Part shown: positions 19,301-28,231 of the stretch, one piece after another | How positions within the stretch are numbered: position 1 is the first letter of the stretch | How the letters are laid out: every line of letters starts with the position of its first letter | NCBI GenBank assembly: GCA_940337035.1 | Contig: OW679202.1 | Coordinates: 48,439,763-48,503,762 of the forward strand | DNA length: 64,000 nt | Direction: 5' to 3' | Origin: Agriotes lineatus | Lineage: Eukaryota; Arthropoda; Insecta; Coleoptera; Elateridae | The notes under the pieces: generated by a model | What the model was told of the DNA's origin: nothing | Database searches by the model: none | The model's input: only the letters and a program-made list of their open reading frames with translations | Program-made: the position numbers and the translations under genes

Positions 19301-22065
19301 TTATACCAGAATGTACCAGATGTTTACAGTTAGGCAACTACCTAAACTTCAGTCAAGTTAGGAAGGCGAGCCAAGTAAAGAAACACTGAAAATCACGTGA
19401 TAGAAAGGCGTTCTGTGGTTGGTCGTTTCGAAGAGAAACTCGAACACCCCCTATGCATGCCTTTACACTAGAGGAGGAACGAGCGTTGTTTTGTTGTGTG
19501 GTAATTTCTTTTACAGCAACATACAACGAACGTTTACGTAAAATGAGCACCGTGCGAAACTGGTTTAACCCGCACTGAGAACTGTTAGAATATTTGTTTA
19601 CATGGCTCGCCTTCGTAACGTGGCTCAAATTTAGTAAATGAGATCCGTCGCTTTTTCACCACTTAGTCCACTGCGCATCGTTTGATTAGATGCAAGCTTA
19701 TATCTGTCAAGCTCTAGCAAACATATACAATTTAGTAAAACAGAAAGAATGTTCAGCTTTCTATGATGGAAATTAATCTTGAAGCAAATACAGGTTGTAA
19801 ATCCAGGATTTATATTAAAGCCAAAGAGAGCTTGAATAGAAGGGACATATGTTGGTAATATGTACTATAAATTAAATTAAGATGGTGTGTGATATATAGT
19901 GCACCATGAACAATTTATATTCAGCTTAATTGGATAGTATTGAACTTGCACATAGATAGTACATTTTGCAATCAACCTGGGATATAATGGGTGTTCAAAA
20001 AGTCTTGACGTCCTTGGCGGCACTGAAGAGTTCATTGTGAACATATCACAAAACGTACCTAACCCTACTTTTATAAACATATTTAACAACAAAGCAATCA
20101 AATGCAAACGTTTAAAACCAACTTTAAAACACTACATATTTATCAAATGGTAATAACTTAACTGTAATTTATTGCAATAAAAAAGGGATTCATAACAAAT
20201 GATCAAAATGTTCACCGCCTTCACCCAGGCACGCTCGGCATTTGGCATTTATTAACATATTTGGATTGTTATTAATTTCATTAATTTTCTCCTATACTCT
20301 GTGCCGCAGTTCAGTTAGATCATGTATTCGTTGCTGGAAAATCAAGTTCTTTAAATACGGCTATAGAAAGAAATCGTATGGCATCAGGTCTGGCAGGATA
20401 AGGTATTGGCATGTTTCGACTAATAATCCGTCTGTCGAAAAATTCTCGTATCATGTGTAGCATGTGCAGTCTTGTTAGAAAAAACCAAACCTGAGTTTGT
20501 CATAAACATCTTCGAGTGAAGACCGTAAAAGCTCGTCTCGATATCTTTTTGCAGTCAAAGCGCCTGAAAAAATCTTCGTTGATCTATCAACAAATAAACA
20601 CTTTTATCTTACTTTTACCTTCAGAGAAGTGTTGCCCAATTATTCGACGCCTTGAAATAGCCGTCCACACTTTTAATTTTTGAGGATGAATAGTTGTCTC
20701 TACCATAAAATTAGGTTTCTCCGAACGCCACCAACGAATATTTTGAGAATTAATGTATCCATCTAAATAAAACCAGGCCTCGTCTGTGAAAAAAGCGTTC
20801 TCCAATAAGTCGTCATTGAGGGTACCTAGGAACCACTCGACAATATTCGACACACTGAGGATAATCAGCTTCATGCAATAGTTGTACAGACTGCAAACGG
20901 TAGGGGTAGACGTGAATGTCTTTCTTCATTATTTGGTGGCAGGTGCCAACTGAACTTGTTGAGACCAAAGGCATACAGAAGGTCGAGGGGCATCTTCCAT
21001 AATCTGTCTTACTTTTTCAATTACTTCTGCCGTTCTTCTCGGAGGATGACTTTGCTTGAAACAGATACAGTCGTACGGAAAACTTCAACGCAGTGATTCA
21101 AAGAACAACGAAAAGTGTTATAATGCAACGCAAGGTTTGGAAATTCCTGCCGAAACCCTTCAAAACAATCATGGATTGAGTACTGCCATATTCCATCAAC
21201 TCGACGGCCATTACGAAAATAGGATTCGATCATAAAAATGTTATGTTCTTGTAGCAAAACCATTTTAATTGAAGAGGTTACATTACCAAACACAAAAAAC
21301 TGAGAGGTAGAGATTACAGAATACGTCTGCCTGTCTAGAGAAGCTGATATTCTGTAAAGATTCTGTTTTAGTTAAAATTATTAAAAAAAATTGTACTGTA
21401 CTTACGATATTACACTAACGGAACAGACAATTTACTAACAATGAACAAAAAGTGACGTTTGGTTGAAACAGCTGATGTGGTACGTTCACAATTAACTCTT
21501 CAGCGCCGCCCAGGACGTAAAGACTTTTTGATCACCCGTTATTACTATTACTGGTACTTACTCGTTATTTATTTTGTTGAAAACCGTGTTTAGTTATAAC
21601 TGCTTTCTATGAACACAATTATCTACCGTGAAGAAATAAAGATTATTTATATTTATTTAATTAGTTTTATTCGTATATATTAAGTTTTTGCAACATTATA
21701 ATAAAAAAGTTTATCTAATTTCAGAATCCGGAGTTGATTTAAATGCAAGCACTTCGGGAGGCCTGAATTCTTTTGATGCTCCAAGCACACCTTCAACGTC
21801 TCCACATTTTGTTTCTTCCCAAAGTTCTACAAATTCCACTGGATATACTGGCAGTCCTACCATTCGGAGAGGTCCTGGAAGGCCACGGCTAAAACCTAGT
21901 GGACCAACTCACACTGGATCACGAGGACCATATCGACCACGTAAACCCGCACGCCCTCTTCCTGTACCACTGCCTTCTGATGGGGGTGGTAATTCTGGTG
22001 TTTCTAATAATTCTGGATATTCTTCTTACTTATATGACTATCCAGAACAGCCACCGGACTCTTAA
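7210..22065 (+). CDS. Ino80: INO80 chromatin-remodelling ATPase, C-terminal part (8 exons)
   Basis: Eight exons join in frame: 7210-7337, 12121-12288, 13330-13488, 13697-13799, 13853-13935, 13996-14191, 14330-14479 and 21725-22065. They encode about 441 codons. Seven GT-AG introns have consistent phases. The product is the C-terminal helicase lobe of INO80, the Snf2-family motor that slides and edits nucleosomes in the nucleus. It has the GHRVLIYSQMT block, motif V (STRAGGLGINLTAADTV), motif VI (DRAHRLGQTKQVTVYRL), then IxGGNFKPDTLKPKEVVSLLLDD, a pattern specific to INO80 rather than SWR1 or ISWI. A charged linker and a Gly/Ser/Pro/Arg-rich tail follow. The N-terminal half lies left of the window; the first intron seen is over 7 kb. 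All exons look intact, while the introns carry many TE insertions. Confidence 0.95.
7405..8190. mobile_element. pogo/Tigger-like MITE with a second foldback nested inside
   Basis: The terminal repeats are cagtgaaactcggatataaca at 7405 and the matching tgttatatctgagtttcact near 8169-8188, flanked by TA. A CAGTGAAAC...TATAAC end is typical of the pogo/Tigger group. No transposase frame was found. Inside, 7751-8084 forms its own inverted repeat built from ccggaatttgat / atcaaattccgg-like modules, which looks like a second element inserted in the first. The unit lies in an INO80 intron. Confidence 0.72.
8191..10160. other. INO80 intron sequence, unassigned
   Basis: No exon or recognisable element. 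A 102-codon plus frame at 9025-9333 has several Cys and His residues and somewhat higher GC; I could not assign it, and it is probably old TE sequence. Confidence 0.4.
10711..11579 (-). mobile_element. 5'-truncated LINE with 16-bp target-site duplication
   Basis: The direct repeat ctttatttggctctta occurs at 10711-10726 and 11564-11579. Between them, the minus strand encodes the end of a LINE polymerase. It starts at the GLRQGDPLS motif (B domain) near 11563 and runs through EQFCFLGTIIT, SKVKLKVYKTVIRPV.. TYASEVW and the IRWLGHVVRLPE tail. The longest open piece is 10872-11249. The 3' end is a short TATATA tail rather than poly(A). The truncation point lies exactly at the duplication, as in target-primed reverse transcription. 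Confidence 0.85.
10872..11249 (-). pseudogene. LINE reverse transcriptase C-terminal fragment
   Basis: An open 125-codon stretch within the truncated LINE covers the thumb and the C-terminal linker: the KVYKTVIRPVVTYASEVW block, VLRAIYGGKE, then SQRIRWLGHVVRLPEN. It lacks the catalytic palm, so it cannot be active. The frame continues beyond both ends with breaks. Confidence 0.8.
12121..12288 (+). CDS. Ino80: INO80 exon b: helicase motif V region
   Basis: The acceptor is ttaatttaag and the donor gtaagt at 12289. It reads EYMWHRHHKFMRLDGSSK..., the RRDMVADFQ block and FLLSTRAGGLGINLTAADT. Motif V residues that couple ATP hydrolysis to DNA contact are present. The exon has a phase-0 start and end. 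Confidence 0.95.
12586..12824 (-). mobile_element. tRNA-derived SINE, family A copy 1
   Basis: On the minus strand it has a tRNA-like B box (ggattcaatccc) near 12760, then a conserved body read as ggcaaggctagccacctaa and a ...gggctcatagaacttt end. The same parts occur at 26793-27025 and, in the other orientation, at 61565-61823. It lies in an INO80 intron. Confidence 0.68.
13330..13488 (+). CDS. Ino80: INO80 exon c: helicase motif VI with arginine finger
   Basis: The acceptor is ttattatag and the donor gtaaac at 13489. It reads VIFYDSDWNPTVDQQAMDRAHRLGQTKQ..., then YRLICKGSIEERILQRAREKSE. The DRAHRLGQ motif carries the arginine finger of Snf2 ATPases. Read past the donor, the frame runs into stops. 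Confidence 0.96.
13697..13799 (+). CDS. Ino80: INO80 exon d: post-helicase INO80 block
   Basis: The acceptor is tttttag and the donor gtaaga at 13800. It reads IQKLVISGGNFKPDTLKPKE then VVSLLLDDEEIEQK and ends with one base of a split Tyr codon. The sequence is diagnostic for INO80. Confidence 0.94.
13853..13935 (+). CDS. Ino80: INO80 exon e: charged linker
   Basis: Preceded by a 53-bp intron with acceptor acatttag. It reads RQRTEERKQLEDMRELERKR and ends ...VFK before the donor gtatgt. The Arg/Glu-rich helix is typical of the region after the INO80 motor. Confidence 0.88.
13996..14191 (+). CDS. Ino80: INO80 exon f: Ser/Asp-rich tail
   Basis: A 60-bp intron precedes it (acceptor tgtgttag). 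The exon encodes a Lys-rich start and an acidic, Ser/Pro-rich segment, with donor gtaagt at 14192. Phase and position fit INO80; the sequence itself is low complexity and poorly conserved. Confidence 0.85.
14330..14479 (+). CDS. Ino80: INO80 exon g: basic Gly/Arg-rich segment
   Basis: The acceptor is tattttcag and the donor gtaaga at 14480. It encodes a PGRGSSKRGRPRGSRR-type AT-hook-like stretch followed by Asn/Thr/Ser. The split codons at both ends join cleanly with exons f and h. Confidence 0.85.
14762..15160 (+). mobile_element. tRNA-derived SINE, family B copy 1, with 12-bp target duplication
   Basis: The direct repeat aatttgagacaa lies at 14762-14773 and 15149-15160. The 375-bp body starts with a tRNA-like head (A box near tagcacagttgggtagcg, B box ggttcgaatccc at about 14831) and ends in an (ATAC)n tail. 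A second copy sits on the other strand at 29402-29760. It lies in the last INO80 intron. Confidence 0.85.
15161..16195. other. INO80 intron sequence, unassigned
   Basis: Strongly A-rich on the plus strand. Short frames on both strands look like chance. No repeat pair was recognised. Confidence 0.4.
16196..18011 (+). mobile_element. 5'-truncated LINE with long open RT frame and 12-bp target duplication
   Basis: The direct repeat gattttaacttt (16196-16207 and 18000-18011) brackets a 1.79-kb insert that ends in a (GAAA)n tail. The insert is open in one frame from its first base to the stop at 17977, with no frameshift. It lacks the endonuclease part, so it is a truncated but recent copy. It sits in the 7.2-kb INO80 intron, in the same orientation as the gene. 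Confidence 0.9.
16208..17977 (+). CDS. LINE (non-LTR) reverse transcriptase, N-terminally truncated
   Basis: The 589-codon frame has no start codon of its own at the truncation point; the first ATG is at 16424. It holds most RT blocks. These are an AIASLKLGKAGGPDGI finger block, IPIYKKGETGNCDNYRAICL, FIDLKAAFD with the first catalytic Asp, GLKQGDSLSPLLF, and YADD (about residue 327) with the other two Asp residues. Then come MGMEVNTNKTR, AMEYLGSVI and the C-terminal GRPRKRW block. RT of this type copies the LINE RNA at a nicked chromosomal site. An 18-bp tandem duplication (16653-16670 and 16671-16688) repeats ICLSST in the conserved finger region. No endonuclease domain is present. Confidence 0.9.
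   Translation, partial: WGIVKKLRENKGREVRGIRNKKNELKTEISEILQVWKQYYEEKFEEDRNQQEEQDEYDEIGEEPQENELEIEMSEVDEAIASLKLGKAGGPDGIEAEMIKFMGPKGKIWLHEIFRKAWEGEQIPKDWENNTIIPIYKKGETGNCDNYRAICLSSTICLSSTVFKMYTKILQKKLTHCIGHKLAEEQAAYRQGKQTMDNIHIIRNIMERAIERGSEMFVTFIDLKAAFDNIKRSNIWKYLIELQTSRKLLRNIKNIYQTVKGRVQMNGQVSDTFHMTKGLKQGDSLSPLLFITVMDKILLNTREKSKHLQSQLGHHQLRSIKVDSLIYADDIILIADTHSKMKRLVKIWNEEMEKMGMEVNTNKTRMMIINNKNSEIIRTIEINGITIEIVTAMEYLGSVITDDGRIEVDIAQRIKKTRNVYYAINKPILQKQEVDKQVKLKVYNSIARPTLTYGSEAWTINKKHESKINAAEMQFLRRIEGVTKWDRETNERIRQTLRQAGIMDFIERKELRWYGHIIRKEEKSLLKKIMEAPGERKRKKGRPRKRWTQRIEEIGIKRGKTVAKMKKWQGAERNGRTGPHIRHPDRVQG
18012..18803. other. INO80 intron sequence, unassigned
   Basis: No gene, repeat pair or transposon end was recognised. 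Confidence 0.4.
18804..19014. mobile_element. 211-bp hairpin element
   Basis: The arms gaggcattttcaaatttgat (18804) and its near reverse complement near 18995-19014 extend inward through aataaaaccctgt, gtgtcacaaaaccaa and ttgtcagtgtcaa blocks, about 75 bp each. The unit has no coding capacity. Flanking duplication was not clear. Confidence 0.65.
19361..19615 (+). mobile_element. 255-bp TA-flanked MITE with a transposase N-end fragment
   Basis: The inverted ends ggaaggcgagccaagtaaa and its partner near 19597-19615 are flanked by TA on both sides. The plus-strand interior reads a TLEEERALFC...TATYNERLRKMSTVRNW-like string. This resembles the N-terminal helix-turn-helix of mariner-type transposases, so it may be an internal-deletion derivative of an autonomous element. 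Confidence 0.6.
19616..19984. other. INO80 intron sequence, unassigned
   Basis: AT-rich between two TA-flanked elements; nothing recognised. Confidence 0.4.
19987..21539 (-). mobile_element. Mariner/Tc1-type transposon, full length but with a broken transposase
   Basis: The terminal inverted repeats (about 50 bp) start atgggtgttcaaaaagtctt at 19987 and end with the matching aagactttttgatcacccgt at 21539. Both ends are flanked by TA. The sequence inside the repeats, ttggcggcactgaagagtt, is also shared in reverse. One transposase gene lies on the minus strand between them. The length (1.55 kb) is normal for the group. Confidence 0.88.
20587..21293 (-). pseudogene. Mariner/Tc1-type DDE transposase, frameshifted
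   Basis: The N-terminal piece (21293-21021) has an EHNIFMIESYFRNGRRVDGI helix-turn-helix-like start then a segment ending EVFRTTVSVS. The catalytic piece (20874-20587) has FTDEAWFYLDGYINSQN with the first catalytic Asp and KLKVWTAISRRRIIG. In 20875-21020 the reading moves between frames, e.g. a LHEADYPQ block, so at least two frameshifts separate the pieces. The gene cut and pasted the element when intact; this copy cannot do so. It lies inside an INO80 intron, antisense to the host gene. Confidence 0.85.
21725..22065 (+). CDS. Ino80: INO80 last exon with stop codon
   Basis: The acceptor is ctaatttcag after a 7.2-kb, TE-filled intron. The exon encodes a Ser/Thr-rich stretch, an RRGPGRPRLKPSG basic block, Pro/Arg repeats and a Tyr-rich end, with TAA at 22063-22065. 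Such Gly/Pro/Arg tails are usual for the INO80 C-end. The frame is set by the upstream split codon. Confidence 0.87.
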
Positions 22066-23253
22066 TTAAATTAGTTATTTTTAGGAACGCGCTGCAATGT
22101 TGTGTGTTTTTAGTATTTGTTTGCTGTTGCTTTAGAGCAGCGTTTCTTAACCTCAGGTCACAACCCAATTTGGTGGGTCGTGAGACGCCTCCGCGATACT
22201 TCAAAGAAGAACTTTTTTTAAATGATTTTTTATTTTTGTGATCCATGCCTATTATTCAGACATTTAAGAAGCCTTGCATAGGAAATGGAAAGGTATCTTT
22301 CACAAAATGTCCAAATTGAAAGATGTAGTTGGGTTAGAGATCCATTTGAAGTAGTCACTAATTTCTTTATACATATAAATATTGTAATTATTACTGTGAT
22401 ATCTTGGTCAAATTACATAGTTTGATGTTAAAAAATTGTAAAAGTTCAATATATCGAGGTCACACAGGTGAATGGTCCCTTGGGGATTCTTGACGGCGGG
22501 GTGCACAGTGGCGATGGTTCCGACTTTCTAGGACCTATGCACGTAGAACCCCGATATATCGAACTTCTATCTGAAAAATACTAAAATATTTTTGTTTTTT
22601 TGTTTTTTACAATCAAACTCAATAAGACCTCATGAGAATGGAAAGTCTTGTGCAATAATTTATATATTAGTTACGGGTAGCTCTAGAAAATGTGCCTGCT
22701 TTATAGCTCGATATCTATCTTTTCCAATTAACTTCACTTAGTGTTCAGTGCTGTCTGATTTTTTCTTTCAATATTGTTTTGTATTTTTGCTCAAAACAAC
22801 TAGGGTCGTGGGATTCAAAAATTACTGAATTTTGGGTCACCGACACAAAAGGTTAAGAACTGCTGTTTTAGAGTGATGTGACATTTTGTACATTTCTATT
22901 TATACAAAAATGTAAATATTTCAAGTTTTGTTTTAGATTGTTTAGAGGTTTGTGACACCTAGACCAAGACGAGAAATAAGAACATTTGTTGCGTGGTGAC
23001 TATGGCTTGAATAGCAAATTTGGTTTGCATTGTGTTGTCTTGGTCTTGTCTTTGTTTCAAAGATTCAATTTTGGTCCTGAGTTTTATCTCAAGGGGAACA
23101 CTAAGACTAGTCTTGAGGTCTCGTCAATCTCTAAATACTCATATTTATTTTACTCTGTTATATTTTAGCATATACACATCGTGTCATGTTTAATAGTAAA
23201 GTATTTTTGATTTGCATCGCAAATCTGTAGTAGACTTGTATGGGTACAATAAA
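22066..23253 (+). other. Ino80: INO80 3' UTR with inserted hAT MITE
   Basis: After the stop, the first clear poly(A) signal noticed is aataaa at 23248-23253. Without the 728-bp MITE and its 8-bp duplication, the UTR would be about 450 bases. The true cleavage site is not known. Confidence 0.5.
22130..22873. mobile_element. hAT-type MITE in the INO80 3' UTR
   Basis: The ends cagcgtttcttaacc (22138) and ggttaagaactgctg (ending 22865) are inverted repeats of the CAG...CTG hAT type. The 8-bp flanks ctttagag (22130-22137) and ttttagag (22866-22873) match at 7 of 8 positions. A second small inverted repeat (agttcaatatatcgaggt at 22443 and its partner ending near 22567) lies inside and is probably a nested MITE. 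There is no coding frame. Confidence 0.85.
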
Positions 23254-24160
23254 TTCCTTTTTTTTGTTGTCATGAGTTTCAAGATTAATTTTTCCTCATT
23301 TTGAATCGCAACTGTATTCAGTAAGAACATTTAATTTATGTAAACAATCTATGTGATGGGTCTAATTTATGTTGACCATTTTACATAAATGCACACGCAA
23401 TTACAGAAAGTTACAACTTGCACATTTTCTCCCAAGCTGATGCAGTGCATTTTGCACTCATCCATGGTACCCACAGCTACAGCTAAGGCCCCTTTCAAAC
23501 CCGTTCAAATGGAGTTTTTCACACCGTATTGGGTAAGGCATACACTATCGCAATACTAAATTTCGGTTTCCGTTCTTTTCGGTCGCCAGCCATAAATTCT
23601 GTATCTCGGATACTGATTTACACCATATGATGCCGTTCAGACATGTATACTTTTGCAAGCCAGTACACATGATATTGCATCATAGGCGTAGGATATTTTC
23701 TTCAGTTTGTATTAAATCGAATAAATCGAATGAGTAGTGTGAAACAATGTGTTCTTTGCTATAGGTATAGTCAGTGCAGTCATGGAGTCAGTATCTGACT
23801 ATGAAAAATTTATTAGTTTAGTGACGCCTCATTCCATCTTTGGGATATAGCACACCCAGACTGCTTCGACAAAAATAAAAAACAGCAATGATAGGTCCAT
23901 AACTGTATGGCATTCAACTGTTCTCGCAGATGACTGAGAGAGACCACGTATTTGATACAGTTGTCAACTAATTTCCGCCGCGATTCATACTGTATCTCAC
24001 AAACAGTATCCACGTCAAAGAGAGGCTCAAGACTCTGATTGGAGATGACTAACGTAATTACCCTAGAATTTAAAAAAAACAGATAGTACAAGTAAACAGT
24101 AACATAAAATGGTTACCATATGAATCAGATTGTGTATTTGCATCAGTAATGTTCACCAAC
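23254..24160. other. Intergenic, unassigned
   Basis: No gene, RNA or repeat pair was recognised downstream of INO80. Confidence 0.4.
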
Positions 24161-24163
24161 CTT

Positions 24164-24399
24164 TTAAGCTTGGTACTGACTCGAGCATTTTTACGCGCAC
24201 GAAAGTGTGTGTGCGTAAGCCATTCGTGCGCGTAAAAACGCTCAAGTCAGTACGCAGCCATAAAACCGACACGCGATGGATCGTGTTCGTGTGTGTTGCC
24301 ACGTACGCGCACAGCAAATTCAGGCTGGTATTGATTAGAGCAATTTTACGCGCAAACTGTTCGTGCACGTAAAAATGCTCAAGTCAGTACCGAGCTTTA
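24164..24399. mobile_element. 236-bp MITE made of serial hairpins
   Basis: The outer arms ggtactgactcgagcatttt (24172) and the matching aaaatgctcaagtcagtacc (ending 24391) are inverted. A third copy of the arm, ttcgtgcgcgtaaaaacgct, lies at about 24223-24250 and pairs with the left arm to make an inner hairpin. All copies carry CG-rich ttacgcgcacga modules. There is no coding capacity. Confidence 0.7.
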
Positions 24400-25300
24400 C
24401 CCAGGACTTCTTCAATAAATATCCATTCCCGATTGCCTTTGTTTACATAGAGCACTACTTTATTAACTTTTATATAAAATGTGACATCTCAGGTAAGAAC
24501 CAAAATGAGATGGATTGCAGAGTAGTTTTAAGAAGTGGACTAACCCTTTGACAATATTCAGACTTTTAGGTTAGAGTGTAATAATCTCCGTGCAACAATA
24601 CTTTCAATATCACCTAATTTCAACATTTTGTTTAGATATTGCAGTTTAAAAAAGAATAAATATAGAGGAAACAAGTCTTTTAAAATATTACCTCTATTTA
24701 TTAACCGTTGCAAAACAAAATAATTGTCAAGTTATTGTATTACACTACGGGTGTGGGCACAAAAAATCCATACATTTCTTGTTAAACTAAAAATCAGGAA
24801 GGCACTGAGTTAGCAATTTTATTTTTGCTTCTTACAATTTGATATTTGTCGAGAATCATAACTTTAAACTTGCATTCCTCTTATTTACTTATTGTAAATA
24901 ACAGAAACTCTAAACGAAAACAAACGTCATCAAGTAATAGCCAATTTTTGTGTACATCAACATTTGAGAAGGTATTTTACTGTTAATCATTTTATTAGAA
25001 TGGCAATTGCCAGACAAACTATTTATGGTATGTGTAAGTGTGTAGAATAAGGTTTCCCGATCAAAAGGAAACAAATCAGGCAGACTAGTGAAGTAAGGAC
25101 ACTCATGGTATAACAAGGAGTCAGTCTAAGGGAAGAAAATATATTGATAAAAAATATGTAAGTAACATTTCAAGAGTCGGAGGTAGTACAAAGACCATGC
25201 AAATCGCTTTATAAAATATATTAAATTTTCATAAAAAGATTTGCAGGGATTTATTGTCTCCAAAAAAAAAAGGGAATTCTAACATAAAATCGTGAAGAAA
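24400..25300. other. Intergenic, unassigned
   Basis: Nothing recognised. Confidence 0.4.
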
Positions 25301-25309
25301 TACTGCATG

Positions 25310-26496
25310 TAGTAAACGGATTCCACTCTAAATTATACCAAAGTCAAGCGGATGAAAACCAAGACCCGCAGTCACTACCATCCAGCAAAGGCATTGTCAA
25401 TCAGGGATCCGAGGAATTACCAGAGATCATCGTCGATGAAATATGGTTAGCCTTGCAAATGTCCAAAAACAACAAAGCACCCGGTGAAGACAACGTTGTT
25501 ACAGATGCAATTAAAATAGGAGGAGAAAATAAAAGTATTATTCAAGCTTTGCTTAAACATCAGCAGTATACTGAGTAAATGGAACAACGCGGTAACCATA
25601 TTACTGTTTAAAAAGGGAGATAAAACCGATCTAGAGAATTATAGACCAATAAGTCTAAAAACCATCTCTATAAATTATTCACTGGAATAATAACCGCAAG
25701 GTTAGAAACGAAGCTTGACTTCTATCAGCCAGAAGAACAGGCTGGTTTCCAATCTGATTTCGGAACTAACGATCATGAAAGCAACTAACAAATCTTAGAT
25801 TGAAGACTGTCTGTTCTAGTGTCGGTTCGAATATCAACTTCCTTAAAACAAAAATAATGACTAACTTGGTACCCAACGACCACATCAAGGTCAATAATAA
25901 TGTTGTCGAACATGTGGAAAAATATACATAATTGGGACATGAAATTAGAATCTCAAGAAATAATCAAACGTGAGTTAACTAGAAGAATATCTCTTGCCTG
26001 GGCAGCATTTGGTAAACTCCGTTTTCAAAAGCAACCTTCTAACATGCCTAAAAAGAAAAGTTTCTGACCAATGCATTTTATCTGTTATGACTTACGGTGC
26101 AGAAACTCTGACTTTAACATCTGGGACAGCTCGAAAAATAAAAATTGCACAACATACGATGGAAAGGTCAATGCTGGGCATATCTTTGAGAGGCCATGTT
26201 ACAAACGAAGACCTACAGCAGAGAGAACAACTGATGTTGTAGAGCGGATATGTCAACTTAAGTGGAATTGGTCAGGTCACATAGCCAGAATGAGTGATGA
26301 TAGAAGGACCAAGAGACTACTTGAATGGCGCCCAAAGGCTGACAAACGTAGTAGATGGAGACCACCTACCCGATGGACCGACGACATCAATAGAGTTGCA
26401 AATAATTGGGTTCAAACTGCCCAAGACCGAGGAAAATGGCAATCAATGAGGGAGGCCTATGTCCAGCAGTGGACTTTAAAGGCTGGATGATGATGA
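25310..26496 (+). pseudogene. LINE remnant, RT with internal deletion
   Basis: Translation in shifting frames gives the LALQMSKNNKAPGEDNV finger block, then LLFKKGDKTDLENYRPISL. After a gap, 25994-26490 gives the C-terminal half: CILSVMTYGAETLTL, WNWSGHIARMSDDR and RWRPPTRWTDDINRVANNW. The palm with YADD is missing. The remnant ends with a short (GAT)n run, a usual LINE tail in insects. Confidence 0.78.
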
Positions 26497-26792
26497 TTTG
26501 TCTCCACACCCTTAATTTTTCTTCACCGAATACAAATAATTAAACCACTCCCCACAAATTTATGCATGTTCCCAACCAGTTTCACACACTGCAAACTAAT
26601 TTGAGCATGCTAAGTTTCACACTTACAGCGTTTGGTGACTTACCAATGTCGCTACTTGACAGATATATATTTTGCTAAAGGTGCTTGCCATGAATTAGCT
26701 CAAAGCAAGCTACTAAATTTTGTCTATTTGAAATTCTGGTAATGCAAATTTTAATAAGAAAAAGAATTTTACACATGACTGGTGCTAACAGT

Positions 26793-27025
26793 TGCATCTT
26801 CTTTTTTGTCTTATATTAGGCCAGTGGCCTGCTTTTACCCCAAAGTCATGGTTCTATGAGCCCTTTTTGCTCGTAAACCGGGTAGGTGGCTAGCCTTGCC
26901 TGGCCTAGCCATGTTAGGATTTATTGACAACCACAGGTGTTAGCATGGTAGCCGGGAAGTGTATGATATTTAAAATCCTATCACCGGGGATCGAACCTAG
27001 TTCGATTGCCTGAGACTCAAACAAT
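26793..27025 (-). mobile_element. tRNA-derived SINE, family A copy 2
   Basis: It shares ttctatgagccc, taggtggctagccttgcc, accacaggtgttagc and cctgagactc blocks in order with 12586-12824. On the minus strand the B-box region reads ggttcgatccccgg. Confidence 0.68.
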
Positions 27026-27082
27026 TTTTATAATTATTATAAATTTTTCAGTTTAATTTAAATACATAGTGGTAAATTTAGC

Positions 27083-27335
27083 GACAGCGTAGCTCAATGG
27101 TTAGAGCATTGGACTGCAGTGCGGAAGTCTGGAGTTCAAATCCCAGATCGATGCCTGGCGGGTGGCCTACCCAGTCGCTTTAAATAATTGGGGACCTGCT
27201 TTTTCAAAGAACAATGGGTAATAATACGGTTGTCTAATGCGTTATGCTCACCACATCACTACGTGTCATGAATTGACCTTCCGCCTTGCAGGCCAAGCTC
27301 CTTCATGGGGTGTTAGTGCCTCACCATTATTATTA
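27083..27335 (+). mobile_element. tRNA-derived SINE with well-kept tRNA head
   Basis: 27083-27155 can be read as a tRNA-like unit: A box tagctcaatggttagagc, an anticodon-like loop around ggactgcagtg, and B box gagttcaaatccc. The acceptor ends do not pair as in a functional tRNA and a non-tRNA body follows (gcctggcgggtggcc...), ending in ATT repeats near 27330. It is therefore called a SINE rather than a tRNA gene. Confidence 0.6.
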
Positions 27336-27394
27336 GTAGTACATTTGTATGTATATAGTATGTTTAAAAACTTCTTTGAAAAATTCAACAATAG

Positions 27395-27670
27395 GACGAA
27401 AGACAGTAGAAGTCATTAAGTTTAAATATTTAGGGTCACATGCGTCAGTCGTAATGGGAAAATTAATGACGAAATAAATAAACGTACAGCCACAAGCAGG
27501 AAAATGTTTAAAGCAATTAAAACTAGTTTTCTGGGTAATGCAGAAATACCAAAAGACAGAAAAGTGGAAGTGGTGAAGAAAGTAGTTTACCCGGCGTTAA
27601 TGTACCTAAGCAAATCTTGACCAATTACAGACAAACGGAAGAAGGAAATTACAAGCACGGAGATGAGATG
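27395..27670 (+). pseudogene. LINE RT C-terminal remnant
   Basis: In shifting frames it reads IKFKYLGSHAS, INDEINKRTATSRKMFKAIK and VVKKVVYPALMY, the region after the RT palm of arthropod LINEs. There are several stops and no catalytic part. Confidence 0.6.
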
Positions 27671-28231
27671 AGAATTATTATAATTATTATTAATTGCAAG
27701 TTCCGATTAGAGAAAATTCGGGCATTGCTTGTAATTTAAAAATTAATGTTATTTTGCTAAATATTTTGTGCTCTATTTTGATTGTAATATAGAGTGAGAG
27801 CGGATTTTAGGTTTTTAGCTTTTCGTGTGTTTTTTAGGCACATCATCTCAATTGAAACTATGCATTTTGACGCCTATTTGATATCACCTAAAATACCTAT
27901 TAGAGATTATAAGACCTAACGCCCTATTTGCTGCATATTTTTTGCATTTTGTACCTAAAATAAGTTTTTGAATTTTTTAAGTATAGAATAGTATTTTTGT
28001 GCCTTTATAGAATTAATATGAGTCTTATACATATGCAACACAATAAACTGTTGTTTATATTTTCATCCTGTGTCTTCAGCGTGTGAGTAAAATTGTGTAG
28101 TGCCACTGGTAGTGCGTAGGCATAGGTAACTGAATTATTTAATTTTTAGGTAGTTCTTAATTTTGATCCTAGAAACGTCAAATGCATTGGCAATGCTCAG
28201 AATCTTATAAATAAATGGAATATTAAGTATG

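Noticed and set aside
27083..27155. Functional tRNA gene
   Set aside because: A and B boxes are good, but the acceptor ends do not pair into a clean stem and a SINE-like body with an ATT tail follows directly.
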